The notes: generated from the sequence alone by a model not told the origin. Shown: positions 40,552 through 49,738, counted from the stretch's first letter. The stretch: DNA of 64,000 nucleotides from Sphaerisporangium dianthi (GCF_042654065.1 NZ_JBHSFP010000029.1:50988-114987), one strand, 5' to 3'. Numbers and translations: made by a program.

Positions 40552-41922
40552 GTGTTCCTATTTTGGCCTACGACCAGCCGCACCACAGGAAGACGAAAGT
40601 TCGCACAAATCACCCGGCGTCTCACAGCGTTATGCGGCGCCCTTGCCCTGACGACCGGTCTGGCCGTTACTCAGGCCACCACCGCCACGGCCACCGACTC
40701 CCTCACCTCCCTGGGCGACGTCACAGGCACAGGCGAGATCGCCGTCGGCGGCGGCAAAGTCTTCATCGCCACTGATGACCGCATCATCGTCGCGGACACC
40801 GAAGGCACTCTCACCACTGCTATCGCCGGCCTGTCAGAAGTCCGGGACCTGGTCACCACACCGAACGGCACCCGCCTGTACGCGACCGTCAGAGGGTCGC
40901 ACGAAGTAACCGAAATCGACACCGCCGACCTCGCCATCACCCGGCGGATCGACCTGAGTGCGCACCCGTGCCCGGACCAGCTCGCGCTGTCCGGTAACTG
41001 GCTGTGGGTCTCCTACGGTTGCCCCTGGGATAGTTCTGGCGGCGCCCTCGGCCTCGACCTGTCCACCGCCACACCACAACCCGTCCCCATCGACACCAAC
41101 CGCCTCGCCGATGCACCGCAGATCGTCGCCTCGGCGAACACTCTGGTGGTGGCAGACTTCTGGGACCTGCGGGTGTACGACCTCCAAGACGGCGCCCCCA
41201 CACTGCGCGGCGCCATCAATTCCTATGACTACGCGTTGTGGAACGGCTGGGGTGGTATCGCACTCGCTCCGGACGGCTTGACGGCATACACCCCGGGATC
41301 AGCCAACGACATCAACGCCTGGAACTTGACCACCCTGACCAAGGCCCGCTCCTACGGCCAAGAAGAGGGCGTTCTCACCTACGAAAACATCACCATCAGC
41401 CCGGACGGCACGCAGATGGCCGTCGCTCGATCCACGGACGACGTGAATGATGAACCGCTGGTGCTGTTCGATGTGAACACGGGGGCGAAGGTCGAGCTGT
41501 TCGATCAGTCCCTCGTATGGTTTCATGGCCTCGCCTTCTCCGCATCAGACCTGTTCGCCGTCGTGGAGAAGTCGATGGATAGCACGTTCCACCTGTGGCG
41601 GCTGGATGACGCCACGCTCCCGTCGTGCACGATCGTCGTGACCGGGCCGGAGCAAGCGCGGCGCTCCCAAACCATCACCTTCACCGGTCAACTCACCGAG
41701 CATGACGGTTCCGCGCCCGGCGTTCAGCCGCTGGCCGTCGCCTTCCGCCAGGTAAGCGGCACCACCACGGCACTGCCGGACGTCACAACGAATGCGGACG
41801 GCACGTTCACCTTCACACACAAGCCGACCATCACGGGCACGCTGAGCTATGACGTCTCCCGCGATAACACCCCAGGTAGCCGAAGCTGCAAAGGCACTGC
41901 GACGGTGAAAGTCCGCCCCTGA
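40552..41922 (+). CDS. Secreted beta-propeller protein with C-terminal Ig-like domain
   Basis: 456 residues. The signal peptide lies in RRLTALCGALALTTGLAVTQATTATA. A YncE/YVTN-like propeller follows (LYATVRGSHEVTEIDTADL, LWVSYGCPWDSSG, VVADFWDLRVYDL, ALAPDGLTAYTPGSANDINAWNLTTL, ISPDGTQMAVAR), then an Ig-like domain CTIVVTGPEQARRSQTITFTGQLTEHDG...GTFTFTHKPTITGTLSYDV. The GTG at 40552 is chosen with GGGAGG upstream. Such secreted propellers often bind cell-wall material or act as scaffolds. Its codon use is less G+C-extreme than that of the left-hand genes. Confidence 0.8.
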   Translation: MFLFWPTTSRTTGRRKFAQITRRLTALCGALALTTGLAVTQATTATATDSLTSLGDVTGTGEIAVGGGKVFIATDDRIIVADTEGTLTTAIAGLSEVRDLVTTPNGTRLYATVRGSHEVTEIDTADLAITRRIDLSAHPCPDQLALSGNWLWVSYGCPWDSSGGALGLDLSTATPQPVPIDTNRLADAPQIVASANTLVVADFWDLRVYDLQDGAPTLRGAINSYDYALWNGWGGIALAPDGLTAYTPGSANDINAWNLTTLTKARSYGQEEGVLTYENITISPDGTQMAVARSTDDVNDEPLVLFDVNTGAKVELFDQSLVWFHGLAFSASDLFAVVEKSMDSTFHLWRLDDATLPSCTIVVTGPEQARRSQTITFTGQLTEHDGSAPGVQPLAVAFRQVSGTTTALPDVTTNADGTFTFTHKPTITGTLSYDVSRDNTPGSRSCKGTATVKVRP

Positions 41923-42059
41923 CAGTCACCATCTGGACAAGCGAACCGGGGGCTCTTCGCCACGAACGGAGAGCCGCCAGAGCTTGTAACCTCAGGTGTG
42001 TGAAGTTGATCTAGGTGGTGCGTCTTGCCGTAGCGATAGATGTGCTCGGAATCGTGACC

Positions 42060-42460
42060 AAGACGGGAGGGACGGGAACCGGGCGGGTCGGTCTCCCGCC
42101 GATCCGCTTCCGGCGTGGATCACGGCGCCGCCGCCCCGCCAAGCTCCACGGTGACAAGGCTACGAATACCCGCGCCTGCGAACCTCCTGCGCGGGCGCGG
42201 AATCATCCCGCGGATCGCCCGCCGAGAGATCGAGTGTCGGCGACGCGTGAATCTTGGCCCTGGCACTGAAGGTGATCCAGAAGCCGGATTCAGCCGTCGC
42301 CGAGAGATCGAGTCCTGCCGGCAGCTGGGACGACATCGCTGGGTTGTGGAAAGGGTCGTCTCCCGCCGACGCTTACACCGTCGCTACGAACGCCGGGACG
42401 ACCCCCTCGCATCCTTCGTTGCCACTTACCGAGGTCCTTTCGCGACGCTCAAGGTCACTC
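42060..42460 (+). pseudogene. IS5-family transposase relic with internal 78-bp insertion
   Basis: Fragments in shifting plus-strand frames match the C-terminal part of IS5-type DDE transposases: RRRRPAKLHGDKA, then LLRGRGIIPRIARREIE, then REIESCRQLGRHRWVVERVVS, then RRYERRDDPLASF. The 16-bp sequence CGCCGAGAGATCGAGT occurs at 42220-42235 and 42298-42313, flanking extra DNA inserted inside the IARREIES motif. No terminal inverted repeats were located. Clearly inactive. Confidence 0.75.
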
Positions 42461-42586
42461 TTCATGAGCGCTCATGACCTCGTTGGGGCGTTCAGCCGCT
42501 TCCTCGCCCGAACTGCTCGATCGCTTTTCTGCACTATCCGGATCGCACGCAGGGCTGACCTCCCGCACGAACGTCATCATTGGGGA

Positions 42587-43150
42587 ATGGATGCGTGGGC
42601 GAAGCTGATCGAGGCGATCGCACATCTGGTGGGTGCGATCGTCTGGCCGGTAGCGATCGTGGTTGGTGTGCGCATGGTCATGCGCCGTCATCGGGACGCC
42701 TTCGAGCGTCTCATCGACCGCGTGCGCAGCTTCAGCTATCCCGGGGGCCAAGTCGACCTCGCGGACCTCACCGTCGAACAGGAGCGGCAGGTCGAGCGCC
42801 TTGTTGAGCAGGCCAGCGTAGAGTCGCTCAGCCACGAGGAACGGGAGAAGGCCGTCCGACAGCTCATGCTGGAGGCCGAGCGGCTTGGTAGCCTGCGCCT
42901 GCTGTCCGAGGCCGATCTCACCCCGTTGGAGCGCGTGGTGTTGGACCTGCGGACGAACGGCCTGAGCCGTGACGAGATAGCAGTGCGGCTCAACCTGAGC
43001 AAGGCCCAGGTATCGGGATTGCTGCGGACCAGCCGAGCGCAGCTCGGCATCAGCGGTGAGCTTGATTTCTTGCACTACCTGCGCCGCAGGAACGCCCCGT
43101 CGGCAGCTGACACCGATCTGGGGAACTCTTTTCGGGAGCCCATCGCGTAG
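42587..43150 (+). CDS. Membrane-anchored helix-turn-helix protein
   Basis: 187 residues. One N-terminal membrane helix (IEAIAHLVGAIVWPVAIVVGVRMVM), a charged coiled stretch (DLTVEQERQVERLVEQASVESLSHEEREKAVRQLMLEAERL), then a sigma-70 region 4/LuxR-like helix-turn-helix: LTPLERVVLDLRTNGLSRDEIAVRLNLSKAQVSGLLRTSRAQLG. The ATG at 42587 has TTGGGGA upstream. It could tether DNA or sense through the membrane. No partner gene is obvious. Its 3' end touches an integrase relic on the other strand. Confidence 0.7.
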   Translation: MDAWAKLIEAIAHLVGAIVWPVAIVVGVRMVMRRHRDAFERLIDRVRSFSYPGGQVDLADLTVEQERQVERLVEQASVESLSHEEREKAVRQLMLEAERLGSLRLLSEADLTPLERVVLDLRTNGLSRDEIAVRLNLSKAQVSGLLRTSRAQLGISGELDFLHYLRRRNAPSAADTDLGNSFREPIA

Positions 43151-43270
43151 TCGCGCAGGAGCACGTCAACGCCATGGCCGGCGCGCTGAGCGATCTCGGT
43201 CGGCGGCACACCCGCGCGTTGAGCCATGGGGAACCGCGGCGTGCCGCTCATATGGGCGGGCCGCCAGCGG
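43145..43270 (-). pseudogene. Second decayed integrase C-terminus
   Basis: The minus strand reads, through at least two frame changes, ARPYERHAAV, WLNAR, then GVPPTEIAQRAGHGVDVLLRDYA. This is the same recombinase tail as at 40172 and 58608, with HxxR reduced to ERHA and several indels. It overlaps the 3' end of the helix-turn-helix gene by a few bases. It marks a further vanished element. Confidence 0.7.
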
Positions 43271-43552
43271 TGGTGCTTGAGACGACGAGCATCAGGTCGC
43301 CGGGGCATTCGAGGGTCACGCCGAACCCGACGCAGGACAGGCCGCCTACCGCTAACGGGGGTAGCGACTGCCAAGGCGCGGGCGGTCGCTGAAGAGGAGC
43401 GGACCGTAGACGAGCACGTGGTTGCTCCTGGTACGAGGTCATGTTGTCCGGCTTCTCGTATGGGGGAACATTGAGGGCTGGACGGCGGTGGGCGAGCCTC
43501 TGCCGCATAGAACTTCACGGCCGACCTGGGCAAAGGTATCCCGAGCCCTCCC

Positions 43553-43660
43553 GCGTATATCCCGCGACCGCTGACATGCGGCTGCTCGGGGTGGCCTACA
43601 GCTGCACAAGATTATTGCTAGAGCTTGGCAAACCGCCAGCTAGAGGCCTGTTCGGCCTGG
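43553..43660 (+). repeat. Attachment-arm sequence, copy 1
   Basis: CTGACATGCGGCTGC (43571-43585) within a 33-bp block shared with the inverted copy at 40051-40083. The box GGCCTGTTCGGCCT (43647-43660) follows, 4 bp before the tRNA-derived att repeat. The layout matches the right end of the element at 62668-62755, so this is the outer arm of an earlier or neighbouring element. Confidence 0.75.
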
Positions 43661-43664
43661 TAGA

Positions 43665-43711
43665 GGTGCCCCCGGCAGGATTCGAACCTGCGGCACCCGC
43701 TTTAGGAGAGC
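43665..43711. other. Left attachment site (attL)
   Basis: A 47-bp copy of the tRNA-Arg(CCU) 3' half, from the CC of the CCA end through the anticodon region, identical to 62764-62810 and in the same orientation. It ends abruptly; the tRNA 5' half is absent, so no functional tRNA exists here. Confidence 0.95.
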
Positions 43712-43990
43712 AGTGTCTCTGCCTGTGCTATCTCTCTTTGACCTGCAGAAATATCCTAACGGCTATCGTTCCGGCTCTTGATCATTGCACGTATGTTGGG
43801 CGGTCTAGCCTAGGTGCCCTAGTTGCTTGCTTCGACAGCATTGTCCGGGCTGAGCTTCAGAGCGCGAACCAACGAGCGCTCGGTGGTGGCGAGAGCCCCG
43901 CCGAGCTCAGATACCGCACTGTGTGGCGTCATCCCGGCATTCTTGCCGGTCCCGCCTCGAACACCGAGCGAGGATCGCTACCGTGCGTCC

Positions 43991-44614
43991 ATGGACGTGG
44001 AGAACTGGATTGCCCTCGCCGGAGTCGTGGTGGCCCTGCTCAGCGGCGTCGCTGCGGTGGCCGCCGTCGTCTTCGCCCGGAGTTCCGCAGGGCATGCAAA
44101 GGATTCAGCCCAGGCGGGGAAGGATTCCGCCGAGGCCGCGCGTAAGTCCGCCGAGGAAGCGGCGACGCTGTCGGAGATCGAGCGTGATCGGCGTCGTGAG
44201 GAGCGCGAGCGTCGCCACGAGGAGATACGGCCACCGCATCCGGGGGAGATCAAGGGGAAGTTGGTGAAAGGCGGCGGACGGTCAAGCTTGTACGGGTCGA
44301 TCACTGTGCCGCGGGACTACCGGGTAAACGCGCAAGCATGGTACGGCAACGGATATGGTCCCGTGGACCTCCCGCTGCTGCTGCGGGCGCATCAGACCTA
44401 CGACTTCTGCATCGAGCCGTGGCCGGCCCTCGACGCGGAGCCGAATACCAAGGAAGTGCGGTTTCGGTTCTGGCCCCCCACAGAGGCGGACGACACGGAG
44501 ATATGGACGTGCCCATGTGGCGGCCCGACGGGTGAGGACCCAACGAACAGTAAGCCGCATTGGGAACTGCGGGTGCCGCTTACACTCACTCGTTCCCGGA
44601 TCCGAAGTTTCTAG
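43991..44614 (+). CDS. Single-pass membrane protein with coiled coil
   Basis: 207 residues. An N-terminal helix (WIALAGVVVALLSGVAAVAAVVFA), then an Ala/Lys/Glu-rich coiled coil (AKDSAQAGKDSAEAARKSAEEAATLSEIERDRRREERERRHEE), then a roughly 110-residue soluble domain with WYGNGYGPVDLPLLLRAHQTYDFCIEPWPAL and a CPCGG turn. Unknown function. First gene inside the element's left end and probably cargo. The start is set by the membrane helix; no strong ribosome site. Confidence 0.65.
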   Translation: MDVENWIALAGVVVALLSGVAAVAAVVFARSSAGHAKDSAQAGKDSAEAARKSAEEAATLSEIERDRRREERERRHEEIRPPHPGEIKGKLVKGGGRSSLYGSITVPRDYRVNAQAWYGNGYGPVDLPLLLRAHQTYDFCIEPWPALDAEPNTKEVRFRFWPPTEADDTEIWTCPCGGPTGEDPTNSKPHWELRVPLTLTRSRIRSF

Positions 44615-44984
44615 GCCGTCTGTACTCCAAAAGGCTGCTCTGCGGGAGACTAGTCGCCGCCATGGCCTGACGGCAGACGTAACGTCTTATGCACCTGCTC
44701 AGGTAGTGCTACCGCGGCATCGCCGCAAAAGTATGTATTTCATGCTTCTATTCTGGCATGATAGTCGGCGCTTTCCCGGTAACGGGACGAGTCAAAATAA
44801 TGATCGCCATTAGCTGTCAGGGCTATCTCACCACTCGCCGCATGGCCTCACAATTGGGTTCCTGCTGGCCAGCTCAACGATCAACCGATAGGTAGGCATC
44901 AGACGATAGAGCTTGCCAAGGCCGCGACATTATTCGTCGGCCTACCTACAGTAGTCACGAGACGAGACATGAGGATGCGCTAGC
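44615..44984. other. Gene-less low-G+C stretch
   Basis: About 370 bp that marks the entry into low-G+C cargo DNA. No open frame of note, no hairpin and no recognisable insertion sequence end. Confidence 0.5.
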
Positions 44985-46142
44985 GTGGGCGTACTTTCCC
45001 CGTCGCTGAAGCTTAGTCGAAAGCTTCAAGCGACCACGGCAAACTTTTTCTTGGAGCGATGCCAGTACTCTAGGATCGCGTTAGTCATTAAAGCGCCCAC
45101 CAGCAAGTTGAGATACCTCTATTTTGGGGCGAATCTCTATTTTGCAGCTAGACGAGTGGATCTAATGGGCGGCCCCTTTATTTGGGCAGCATGCTGCATC
45201 GAAGATGATGCCAACAAAAGCTTCTATGTAAGCCGGATCTTCACAGAAGAAGAGCGTGCGTTATTGATCGAATTCGCCGCCCAAGAATCCATTGACATAT
45301 ATGGATTCAATGAGCTAAATCATTGCTCGATCTCTCTTGTGGCTGACATCTCCATCCGGAGCGAGAAAGAACTCTGCGACCCTGTTATAGATATGTCTTC
45401 CTTGAACAAGGAGTTGGTGGAGGCATACATGGATGCTATCGGCGAACGGATCAACCAGGATCACTCCATCGTCAAACAGTATTCGCTGCACATCTCGTCG
45501 CGTGAGGCAAATTCGACTACGGATCTTTCCGATAGAGAGCCATCACCATTACGGGAGAAGGACAGATCTGTTCAGCCACATAGCCTTTCCTTGGCTAATC
45601 AGGGCCTCGCTTCAGAGAGGGTAGTTGCAGGGCTATTGGGTCGCCTCTTCGATTTAGATTCTCTTTTCCCTTCCCCGGTGGCAAATAAAACCCTGGGACC
45701 CGAGAGGGAAATAATCGACCTAATCTGTGTCGCGCAGCCAGGTCTGATTTTCTTTGAAGTCAAAGCGGAGCAGGTCGTGGTGCCTCCTCGCTCCATGGAG
45801 CGCCGCAAGGCCAACTTTGAAAAGGATGTTCGTAAGGCGGTCAAACAGCTAGCAGGAGCAGCCAGGCGTGTACGAATGGAGGGAAGAATGCGGTTGCAGA
45901 ACGCCACCATATGCAGGGAAGTTGAAATTGAGCGGCAGTCGATTCGTTTGGTGGTGGTAGTGGATGAAATTTATAGCACCAGCGCTATAGATGTCGCGCG
46001 ACAGGATATGTCAAAGACGGGCGATCCGATATGTTTCCTGGAACTGCATGGCTTAGCTGAAATCGCAGATAGGTCTACGAACATGGCAGTTTTCACAAGC
46101 ATGATTGATCAAATGTGCGAGCGGCAGGCGAGATTGTACTAG
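44985..46142 (+). CDS. Candidate PD-(D/E)XK-type nuclease protein, low-G+C cargo
   Basis: 385 residues, unrelated to the element's core. The C-terminal third shows a restriction-endonuclease-fold pattern: SERVVAGLLGRLF, then GPEREIIDLICVAQPGLIFFEVKAEQ (the D-xn-E-x-K core), then a basic helix with ERRKANFEKDVRKAVKQLAGAARRVR, as in NERD-like nucleases. The N-terminal 200 residues (RYLYFGANLYFAARRVDLMGG, ISIRSEKELCDPVIDMSS) match nothing I know. The GTG at 44985 follows GAGGA. Codons are far more AT-rich than those of neighbours, so it was acquired separately. A defence or DNA-processing role is inference. Confidence 0.68.
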   Translation: MGVLSPSLKLSRKLQATTANFFLERCQYSRIALVIKAPTSKLRYLYFGANLYFAARRVDLMGGPFIWAACCIEDDANKSFYVSRIFTEEERALLIEFAAQESIDIYGFNELNHCSISLVADISIRSEKELCDPVIDMSSLNKELVEAYMDAIGERINQDHSIVKQYSLHISSREANSTTDLSDREPSPLREKDRSVQPHSLSLANQGLASERVVAGLLGRLFDLDSLFPSPVANKTLGPEREIIDLICVAQPGLIFFEVKAEQVVVPPRSMERRKANFEKDVRKAVKQLAGAARRVRMEGRMRLQNATICREVEIERQSIRLVVVVDEIYSTSAIDVARQDMSKTGDPICFLELHGLAEIADRSTNMAVFTSMIDQMCERQARLY

Positions 46143-46288
46143 ACGTTTACTAGTGTAGCGAACCATTGACCGTCCGCTTTTTCAGGCGGAACAACCACCC
46201 TGCTCCCCTGCCGAAGACCGAGGTCAGAGGGCGGTGTACGGCTGCCGCCGGACGCCCCTGGTGGCGAGCGTTGCTGTCACCACTGCTG

Positions 46289-46957
46289 TCACGATGGGCC
46301 ACCGCCCTTCTTTATCTTCTGCAAGATCTCGATGGCTTCGAGTACATCGGTGACCACGTGGTCGGCCTGATGGTCGACACCATGCCGAGCGCTCCGGTCG
46401 ATCCAGATCGTCCGCAGCCCCGCGGCCCGTCCGCCGGCGATGTCGGCGGAGAGATTGTCACCGATCATCCAACCGCCTCCGGCGAGAGTCATACCGCACC
46501 GCTTGGCCGCTGTCTCGAACAGGGCAACGTCGGGCTTACGGATGCCTTCGACTCCCGACAGCGCGTAGGCATCCACGGCCCCGGCCAACCCAGTCTGCTG
46601 GATCTTCCCGAGCTGGTTGTCCGCGGTCCCGTTGGTCACGATCGCGACCTGCCACCCCCATGCTCGTAGCTGACCTAGGCCATCCAGGACATCGCGCCGA
46701 CAGCTCACGAGGTAGGGCATGCGCCTCCGGTACCGGCTCCATAGGTCCTCAACTGAATCCGGCAGCATGAAGCGCGTACGGACCTTGGTGAAGAACGCCT
46801 CTCGGTGGGGGACACCCTCACGGTCAAGAGCGATCAGCCAACCAACCGCTTCGGTACCCAGGCCATGCTCGTCGGTGAACTCTTCAGCCCATATCCGAAA
46901 CGCCTCGTCAAGGCTCACAAGAGTGTTGTCCAGGTCGAAGAGCGCTAGCTGTTGCAC
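46289..46957 (-). CDS. HAD-superfamily hydrolase
   Basis: About 222 residues. Motif I is FDLDNTLVSLDEAF right at the N-terminus, motif II IVTNGTADNQ, motif III lysine in RKPDVALFETAAKRCG and motif IV GDNLSADIAGGRAAG, all complete, so an active phosphatase or dehalogenase-like enzyme. The cap is helical between motifs I and II (class C1). The GTG at 46957 begins MQQLALFDLDNT; a TTG at 46987 would add ten residues. Neither has a strong ribosome site. The substrate is unknown. Located in the element's cargo. Confidence 0.85.
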   Translation of the reverse strand: MQQLALFDLDNTLVSLDEAFRIWAEEFTDEHGLGTEAVGWLIALDREGVPHREAFFTKVRTRFMLPDSVEDLWSRYRRRMPYLVSCRRDVLDGLGQLRAWGWQVAIVTNGTADNQLGKIQQTGLAGAVDAYALSGVEGIRKPDVALFETAAKRCGMTLAGGGWMIGDNLSADIAGGRAAGLRTIWIDRSARHGVDHQADHVVTDVLEAIEILQKIKKGGGPS

Positions 46958-47167
46958 GGCGCCATCGTACGACTGTGCTCCATCCAACTGCTGGGGGCCT
47001 TACCGATCTACCGTCGTGCCGCGCCCCAACAAATTAAGGACGCCCAAAAAACTTCTACTGGCATGCACAATTACTATTGGTAGCAAGTCGGACATATACC
47101 CACCTCTTAGACTTCCACCGCTTCCGATTCAAACACTTGAGCTAATCGTCGGCCGGGACCTGAACTA

Positions 47168-48409
47168 GTGATCCGAGATGCGCCCATGTGTGCATCATTC
47201 GTGACACGCTTGCGACAACCCTTCGAGGTATCCAGCCGTCAACGTATGGACAAGATGCTCTCGCTGTGCGAGGAAGATATGCAGGAGGTGGTGAGGTTGG
47301 GACAGCCGCAACCTTTGCTCTGGAGGAGCGAACCGCGAACACTTCTCAAGCACCACCTTTATCGGCAGTATTTATATTGCTGGATGGGAAAAATTTGCCA
47401 GACGTTCGACCGTGCTGCAATCGTAGATGCTTTCGCAGGTCCAGGTGAATATAAAGACGGTGTTGCCGGATCTTCAATCGTCATTGCGAAAGCATATCTC
47501 GAACATTCTGCTCATCCTCGTTTCAAGGAACTCGCTCTTCTATGCCTCGAAAAAAGACAGGATAGGCGTGACCACTTAGTCGAACAAATCGACAAGATCC
47601 CGCGCCCAGCTAAATTCAAGCCAGTGGTATTTCCGCCCGGCGAAGCCGTCGATAGCTTCGCGGAGTTGGACGCCTTCGCCCATCATGGTGATCCAGCACG
47701 GCCAACGCTCTGGATCCTGGATCCATTCGACATCTCAAGTGTCCCATTCGATCTCGTTAAGCTCTGCCTCGCGCGACCGCGCGACGAAGTGCTGATCACT
47801 TGGTTCGCCGACGAGATCTTTCGGTTTTGCACTGATACATCAAAGCATAGGGCGTTAGACCGTCACTTCGGTCACGCCGAGTGGCGGCATGCGCTCCAAG
47901 TAAATGGCGAGCTACGGCGAAAGGAGGCATTGCAGAGGGCTTACCTGACCGGCCTCGAATCTCTACCCGGAGTCAAGGCCAAGGCCTTCTCCATCTCCAG
48001 CAAAAACGCGAGTGCCCGCTATTCGCTTGTATTTGCCACGCATAGCATCAAAGGGCTAGAGTGTTTCAACGCCGCCCGATGGCAAATGGATCCCATGCTC
48101 GGGAAGAGCGCGAGCGAGAAAATACCCATTGAACAGGAAGGGCTGTTCGCAACTGCGGATGTCTCTGGACTGCGAGTTTGGCTCGAAACGCTAGCAGGCA
48201 AGGCACAACAGTTTGAGCAGTTACTGGAGAAGACCATCAGTCTCGGTTTCAAGGAAACCCATCTTCGAGCAACGCTTGACGAGATGGCCACTGAAGGGCT
48301 CGCGGTGCGTGAGCGTCCACTAGACTACTCGCGATCGCCATGGCCCCCAGGATCGATTATTCGGTTTTACGCGCCCGCCTTGGATATCTCCGCAGACGTA
48401 TCAACATAA
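47168..48409 (+). CDS. tcmP: Three-Cys-motif partner protein TcmP
   Basis: 413 residues of the TcmP family, named for always accompanying a three-Cys-motif (DUF5131) protein. Signatures are LLKHHLYRQYLYCWMGKICQTFDRAAIVDAFAGPGEYKDGVAGSSIVI, a methyltransferase-like nucleotide-binding segment, and the WILDPFDISSVPFDLV block with a D-P-F motif. The C-terminal half is helical. Function not established. The outer GTG start at 47168 is provisional; ATGs at 47246 and 47279 are alternatives, the latter with AGGA upstream. Codon use is of intermediate, low G+C. Its end overlaps the DUF5131 gene tail by 43 bp, convergently. Confidence 0.82.
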   Translation: MIRDAPMCASFVTRLRQPFEVSSRQRMDKMLSLCEEDMQEVVRLGQPQPLLWRSEPRTLLKHHLYRQYLYCWMGKICQTFDRAAIVDAFAGPGEYKDGVAGSSIVIAKAYLEHSAHPRFKELALLCLEKRQDRRDHLVEQIDKIPRPAKFKPVVFPPGEAVDSFAELDAFAHHGDPARPTLWILDPFDISSVPFDLVKLCLARPRDEVLITWFADEIFRFCTDTSKHRALDRHFGHAEWRHALQVNGELRRKEALQRAYLTGLESLPGVKAKAFSISSKNASARYSLVFATHSIKGLECFNAARWQMDPMLGKSASEKIPIEQEGLFATADVSGLRVWLETLAGKAQQFEQLLEKTISLGFKETHLRATLDEMATEGLAVRERPLDYSRSPWPPGSIIRFYAPALDISADVST

Positions 48410-49161
48410 GCTAGAGAGTGCGTGCCCGAGCTCGGAAACTCGTCCCAAGTTCGTCCGTCGAGTTCCCGCCCGCCAGCCTTTGGCGTGTATCCGCCCCATT
48501 GCTTGAAGAAGAACGCCACGCCTGCTTCCTTACATCGGTCACGTAGTTCCCGTACCCAAGTTGCGTCGAGCGGCCTATGCCTTGGGCCGCTTTCACCTCC
48601 AGCAATTACCCAGGCGATTCCCGTTAAATCTAAGTTATCGAGAGGACCGAGAAGAGGCTCACAAGACAGGAAGCGGACAGCCGCAGGAACAGCACGTAAA
48701 TCATCGACACGGTAGCTCACGTCGGCAGATTCCACCGATACGCCCATCCAGACGTTCTTTGGCCAGGTGAGCTCAGACGCAAGGAGCCGCAGCCGTCGGG
48801 ATCGCTTAGTTAGGACTTGATAAGTGTGGCGGGGGGTATCAGTCATGACCTGGAACACTTGGTGCACGAAGTCGCGCGGGACGCGAGCATGGAACAGGTC
48901 AGACATTGAGTTGACAAAGACCGTTCGTGGTGCTCGCCATCGGTAAGGAACGGTGAGCGTGTCGTGGTGTACCGCTAGGCCGAACCCAGGGCCAGACGTA
49001 CGGCCGTCGCCATCTGTCTGGTATTTGGGATTTCCCATTGCCTTTAGACGCTTAGCCAGGGTAAGGGCGTAACAGTGATCACATCCTGCCGAGACGCGAT
49101 CGCAACCGGTCGTAGGATTCCACGTGGCCTCCGTCCACTCGATGGCACTGTGATCAGCCAC
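48367..49161 (-). CDS. DUF5131 (phage Gp37/Gp68-like) three-Cys-motif protein
   Basis: 264 residues. The N-terminal ATWNPTTGCDRVSAGCDHCYALTLAKRL holds the three cysteines (C-x6-C-x2-C), followed by VFVNSMSDLFHARVP, TYQVLTKRSRRL, VWMGVSVESADVSYRVDDLR, FLSCEPLLGPL and WVIAGGESGPRHRPLD, all hallmarks of the family. The fold resembles radical-SAM-like TIM barrels and the cysteines could hold a cluster. The GTG at 49161 has GGAGG upstream. It faces TcmP tail to tail with overlapping 3' ends, so each transcript is antisense to the other. Confidence 0.9.
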   Translation of the reverse strand: MADHSAIEWTEATWNPTTGCDRVSAGCDHCYALTLAKRLKAMGNPKYQTDGDGRTSGPGFGLAVHHDTLTVPYRWRAPRTVFVNSMSDLFHARVPRDFVHQVFQVMTDTPRHTYQVLTKRSRRLRLLASELTWPKNVWMGVSVESADVSYRVDDLRAVPAAVRFLSCEPLLGPLDNLDLTGIAWVIAGGESGPRHRPLDATWVRELRDRCKEAGVAFFFKQWGGYTPKAGGRELDGRTWDEFPSSGTHSLAYVDTSAEISKAGA

Positions 49162-49738
49162 TCGGACCTCCGCCTGTTCGAACGCTTCTACCTGTGGACA
49201 CTACTGTTCTTCACTCGCTGCCCCACCACAGACACTTTCGAAAAATAGACGTTGCAGTGCGGTTACAATCTGCGCAACTGCGGCATATCAAGCATGCCCT
49301 TCAACTTAGGAGCGCATCAACGCCTCAACGCCACCGTCGAAGGCCGTCGAAGGTGACGGCACGGGTCCGGGTGTCGCACTCGGTTATACGTAGTGCATTG
49401 ACCAGGAGTCGGTCATTCGATGGCAAGTGGACCCGGAGCGCAGGGCCGCTAGGCCTGAGCACCGGAAGCCGCGCGGCAGCCGATCGCCCAAACCAGGGTG
49501 GCGAGGACCGTAGTGAGCGATCGTCGCGGTCTTAAGTGGTGACTTCTGCGGGCCCCTCGGGCGCGCGGGGCGGTGCGTGCCCGGACCGGCCGAAGAGCCG
49601 CAGCCGGGCACGCAGACCGGCCGGCGCGCCCGGCGGGCCGCGCAGCGGGCCGCCTTTAAGATCGTGAAGAAAGTCCTCATCGAGTGTCGTTGGCGGCCTG
49701 CTCCTGGTGCTCTTTGGCTGCGTGGGCTGGCCGGTGGT
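49162..49738. other. Gene-less boundary between cargo and element core
   Basis: About 580 bp where composition returns to high G+C. One clear hairpin: TGCGTGCCCGG with its complement (49574-49614, 19-nt loop). No credible gene. It could contain the start of the core module or a transfer locus, but nothing identifies one. Confidence 0.45.

Noticed and set aside
43661..43722. A second tRNA-Arg gene
   Set aside because: Only the 3' half is present; the 5' acceptor, D-arm and half the anticodon stem are missing, so it is the attachment-site copy.
49194..49535. A 113-codon plus-strand frame between DUF5131 and the GntR gene
   Set aside because: No ribosome site, shifting base composition along its length, and no recognisable family.
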